DNA of 9,284 nucleotides from Planctomycetaceae bacterium (GTDB taxonomy: Bacteria > Planctomycetota > Phycisphaerae > Phycisphaerales > SM1A02). Positions 6,933-9,284 of this stretch are shown here, piece after piece (positions within the stretch are counted from its first letter, which is position 1; every line of letters starts with the position of its first letter). The translations under genes and the position numbers were made by a program. The DNA lies in contig CANHFL010000020.1 of NCBI GenBank assembly GCA_947459855.1, positions 1-9,284 on the forward strand, written 5' to 3'. The notes beneath the pieces are model-generated. The model had not been told where the DNA came from and did no database searches. It saw nothing but the letters and a program-made list of their open reading frames with translations.

Positions 6933-6981
6933 GCCTGCGCCACACGGGGACGCTCCGACGGGCGGCCGCACGCACCCCGGG

Positions 6982-6989
6982 GCTACACT
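6982..6989 (+). promoter_or_regulatory. Candidate -10 box of serA (GCTACACT)
   Basis: GCTACACT ends 6 nt before the serA ATG. That spacing would place the transcription start at or next to the A of the start codon, i.e. a leaderless mRNA. No Shine-Dalgarno site exists in CGTGGC between the box and the ATG. serA may therefore be transcribed both from here and by read-through from the upstream gene. Confidence 0.42.
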
Positions 6990-6995
6990 CGTGGC

Positions 6996-8261
6996 ATGAC
7001 CGCATTCGCCCGAAGCGGCGCCCACGCGCCAAGCGTCCCCGGCCCGGCCAAGGTCCTCCTGTGCGACCCGATCGCCAAGCCGGGCATCGACGGCCTGAAG
7101 GCCCTCGGCTGCGTGGTGATGAACGACCCAGAGCTCACCGAGGCCACGCTGACGCGCGCCGTGCGCGACACCGAGCCCGACGTCCTGGTCACGGGCACCA
7201 CGCCGATCACCGCCGAGGCGATCGAGGCCAGCCCCCGCCTGGCGATGATCGTGGTGGCCGGTACCAGCGTCGACCACGTGGACATCGCCGCCGCGAGCCG
7301 CCGCGGCGTCTTCGTGGCCAACTGCCCCGGCCGCAACGCCACCGCAGTGGCCGAGCTGGCATGGGCGCTGATCCTGGCCTGCGACCGGCGCGTGCCAGAC
7401 CAGGCCGCCAGCCTGCGCGCCGGCGCGTGGAACCAGCGCGAGTACGCCAGGGCCGCGGGCCTGCACGGCCGTACGCTCGGCGTCGTCGGCCTGGGCCAGG
7501 TCGGGCAGGAGGTCGCCCGCATCGGGCGCGCCTTCGGGATGGACGTCATCGCGTGGAGCCCCAAGCTCACCGAGGAGAAGGCGCTCGAGCACGACTGCGG
7601 CTTCTGCGGCAACCTGATCAACCTGGCCAAGCTGAGCGACGTCGTCAGCGTCAACGTCGGCGGCGGCGACGACACCGACAACCTGATCGGCGAGAAGTTC
7701 CTGGCGGCGCTGAAGCCCGGCGCGATCATGGTCAACACCAGCCGCGGCGGCGTGGTGGCGCAGGACGCCCTGCTGAACGCGGTGCGCACGCGCGGCCTGC
7801 GCGCGGGCCTGGACGTCTTCGCCAGCGAGCCCGAGGGCGGCGAGGGCACGTTCGACGACCCGATCGTGCACGAGCCCGGCGTCTACGGCACGCACCACGT
7901 GGGCGCGCTCACCGAGCAGGCCCAGCGCGCGGTGGCCGAGGAGGTCGTGCGCGTGGTGCGCGCGTGGGCCGAGCGCGGCCACGTGCCAAACTGCGTCAAT
8001 CGCGCGGTGGCGACGCCCGCCACCAGCATGCTGGCCGTGCGGCACATGAACCGCCCCGGCGTGCTGGCGCATGTCTTCTACACGCTGGGCCAGGCCGGAA
8101 TCAACGTCGAGGAGATGGAGAACATCGTCTACGCCGGCGGCGAGGCCGCCCTAGCCCGCGTCCAGCTGGACCAGGCGCCCAGCGACGAGCAGCTGCACGC
8201 GATCCGCGCGAATCCCAACGTCCTGAGCGCCACGCTCAGCACGATCGCACGCAGGATGTGA
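6996..8261 (+). CDS. serA: D-3-phosphoglycerate dehydrogenase with ACT domain
   Basis: The 421-residue protein is predicted to oxidise 3-phosphoglycerate to 3-phosphohydroxypyruvate, the first step of serine biosynthesis, in the cytoplasm. Residues 19-110 form the first half of the catalytic domain, with AGTSVDHVDIAAASRRGV at 88-105 and GRNATAVAEL at 112-121. The nucleotide-binding core has GLGQVG at 165-170. Catalytic residues appear as Arg250 in NTSRGG, Glu278 in DVFASEP and His301 in GTHHVGALTEQAQ. Residues about 345-421 are an ACT domain (MLAVRHMNRPGVLAHVF...), the usual site of serine feedback control. The acidic residue normally ending the second Rossmann strand of NAD enzymes is replaced: VIAWSPK has Ser188. 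Thus NADP use, or another 2-hydroxyacid substrate, cannot be excluded. The ACT domain and the TEQAQ-type motif favour SerA. It follows the DUF1015-like gene and converges on the epimerase with 19 bp between stop codons. Confidence 0.93.
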   Translation: MTAFARSGAHAPSVPGPAKVLLCDPIAKPGIDGLKALGCVVMNDPELTEATLTRAVRDTEPDVLVTGTTPITAEAIEASPRLAMIVVAGTSVDHVDIAAASRRGVFVANCPGRNATAVAELAWALILACDRRVPDQAASLRAGAWNQREYARAAGLHGRTLGVVGLGQVGQEVARIGRAFGMDVIAWSPKLTEEKALEHDCGFCGNLINLAKLSDVVSVNVGGGDDTDNLIGEKFLAALKPGAIMVNTSRGGVVAQDALLNAVRTRGLRAGLDVFASEPEGGEGTFDDPIVHEPGVYGTHHVGALTEQAQRAVAEEVVRVVRAWAERGHVPNCVNRAVATPATSMLAVRHMNRPGVLAHVFYTLGQAGINVEEMENIVYAGGEAALARVQLDQAPSDEQLHAIRANPNVLSATLSTIARRM

Positions 8262-8280
8262 GGCAGGGGCCGCGGCGCAC

Positions 8281-9273
8281 TCAGGCACCGCCGCCCAGCG
8301 TGCGGCGCAGGCCTTCCTCGAACGGCACGATGACGCGGTAGCCGAGCAGGCGCCCGGCGGCCGAGATGTCGGCCTCGCTGTCGCGCACGTCGCCGGTGCG
8401 CGCGGGGTGGTGCACCGGTTCGGCCGTCGCGCCCAGGATCGCGCCCATGCGCTGCAGAAGCTCCAGCAGGCTGAAGCGCGTGCCGCAGGCGATGTTCACC
8501 ACCTGGCCCGCAAGCGCATCGCGCGTCGAGCCCGCCAGCAGGTTGGCGTGGACCGCGTTCGCCACGTAGGTGAAGTCGCGCGTCTGCCGGCCGTCGCCCC
8601 AGATCTCGGGGCGCGTGCCGCAGCGCAGGTGCTTCGCGAACAGCGGGATCACGGCCGCGTACGGCGAATCGTGTCGCTGCCGGGGCCCGAACACGTTGAA
8701 GTACCGCAGGCTGACCGTCTCCAGCCCGTAGCAGCAGGACCACGCGCGCATCAGGTGCTCGCAGGCCAGCTTGGTGTAGGCGTACGGCGAGAGCGGGTCG
8801 GGCGGCATGGTCTCGACCTTGGGCAGCGTGGGCGCGTTGCCGTACGCGCTGCTCGAAGCCGCGTAGACCACGCGCCGCACGCCGTGGCGTCGGCAGGCCT
8901 CCAGCACGCGCAGCGTGCCGGTCACGTTGGTCTCGTGGTACGTGGACGGGATCTCCACGCTGCGCGGCACGCTGCCCATGGCGGCCTGGTGGAACACCAC
9001 CTCGGCCCCGGCCAGCGCGCGGTCCAGCGCGGCGCCGTCCGTGATCGACCCACGGACGACGGTCGCCGCGCGCGCGGCACCGGCCAGGTTCGACTCCATG
9101 CCGTTCGAGAAGTCGTCCAGCACGGTCACGCGCGCGCCGGCCTCGCAGAGGAAGTCGGCCAGGTGGCTGCCGATGAAACCCGCACCGCCCGTCACGCAGA
9201 CGGTACGGCCCTTGTAGGAACCTGCGTGGGCCTGGAGCGCGGGGTCGAGCACGGGCCGTGAGGTTACGGCCAA
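8281..9273 (-). CDS. NAD-dependent UDP-sugar 4-epimerase, WbpP/GalE-like (5' end uncertain)
   Basis: This extended short-chain dehydrogenase is predicted to invert C4 of a UDP-hexose or UDP-N-acetylhexosamine for surface polysaccharide synthesis. Using the start at 9273 (330 residues): GGAGFIGSH (29-37) binds NAD; AAMGSVPRSV (97-106), SSSAYG (140-145) with the catalytic Ser, LSPYAYTK (161-168) with Tyr164 and Lys168, RYFNVFGPRQ (190-199), YAAVIP (205-210), and GDVRDSEADIS...LLGY near the end. AAMGSVPRS, LPKVE, LSPYA.TK and GDVR.S.ADI closely resemble WbpP/TviC-type UDP-GlcNAc 4-epimerases rather than classical GalE. The start is not fixed: 9273 is a TTG, a GTG at 9252 would give a shorter N-terminus closer to the glycine motif, and the frame remains open to the window edge. 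No Shine-Dalgarno is visible. No other polysaccharide gene is in the window. Confidence 0.9.
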   Translation of the reverse strand: MAVTSRPVLDPALQAHAGSYKGRTVCVTGGAGFIGSHLADFLCEAGARVTVLDDFSNGMESNLAGAARAATVVRGSITDGAALDRALAGAEVVFHQAAMGSVPRSVEIPSTYHETNVTGTLRVLEACRRHGVRRVVYAASSSAYGNAPTLPKVETMPPDPLSPYAYTKLACEHLMRAWSCCYGLETVSLRYFNVFGPRQRHDSPYAAVIPLFAKHLRCGTRPEIWGDGRQTRDFTYVANAVHANLLAGSTRDALAGQVVNIACGTRFSLLELLQRMGAILGATAEPVHHPARTGDVRDSEADISAAGRLLGYRVIVPFEEGLRRTLGGGA

Positions 9274-9284
9274 AACGACCCGCG

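Noticed and set aside
5937..8072. Long open - strand frame (about 711 codons) across the DUF1015-like gene and serA
   Set aside because: It runs opposite two well-supported genes, shows no family motifs and has a low-complexity Ala/Arg/Val/Gly composition.
8262..8280. GCCGCGGC palindrome in the 19-bp serA-epimerase gap as a terminator
   Set aside because: A self-complementary 8-mer without a loop or T tract is not a hairpin terminator.
6488..8341. Long + strand frame overlapping serA and the DUF1015-like gene in another phase
   Set aside because: Extremely Arg-rich with no domains. serA in its own frame explains the sequence.

Overview
The window is very GC-rich and codes on both strands. 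It looks like chromosomal DNA of a planctomycete, most likely of the Phycisphaerae type. Three things point there: a prepilin-type protein with both the GFTLVELL leader and an H-X9-DG motif, a secreted protein ending in two GC-type dockerin repeats ([18 protein letters not shown]), and a stand-alone sigma region-4 protein. This is a lineage inference from protein style, not from a phylogenetic marker.

Layout. Positions 2-379 (+) hold the 3' end of alaS (alanyl-tRNA synthetase). A 344-bp convergent gap follows, with a nested inverted repeat. Positions 724-2715 (-) encode acetyl-CoA synthetase (acs). Upstream of it on the same strand lies a pseudopilin-like gene (2765-3691, -). That gene diverges across 54 bp from a secreted GC-type dockerin protein (3746-4786, +). 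The dockerin gene converges on a small sigma region-4 protein (4833-5138, -), behind which lies a stand-alone HD-GYP phosphodiesterase (5300-6079, -). Diverging from that is a + strand pair: a short, degenerate DUF1015-like protein (6240-6932) and serA, D-3-phosphoglycerate dehydrogenase (6996-8261). serA converges on a WbpP/GalE-like UDP-sugar 4-epimerase (8281-9273, -), whose 5' end is at the window edge.

How the genes relate. Most are housekeeping or surface functions in short transcription units: translation, acetate activation, serine biosynthesis, nucleotide-sugar epimerisation and c-di-GMP turnover. The best functional link is DUF1015-like plus serA, a pairing I recall from other bacteria; here the DUF1015 partner has lost its hallmark motifs and its C-terminal half. 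The pseudopilin and dockerin genes share one divergent control region and both products are exported. Two genes have clear Shine-Dalgarno sites (the sigma-like gene and the HD-GYP gene). Four others lack one and instead carry a TANNNT box 6-13 nt before the start codon (three of them GCTANNNT), which suggests leaderless or very short-leader mRNAs.

I see no CRISPR array, insertion sequence, tRNA, rRNA, phage gene or defence system. The window is mostly an ordinary core region with a few points worth checking.
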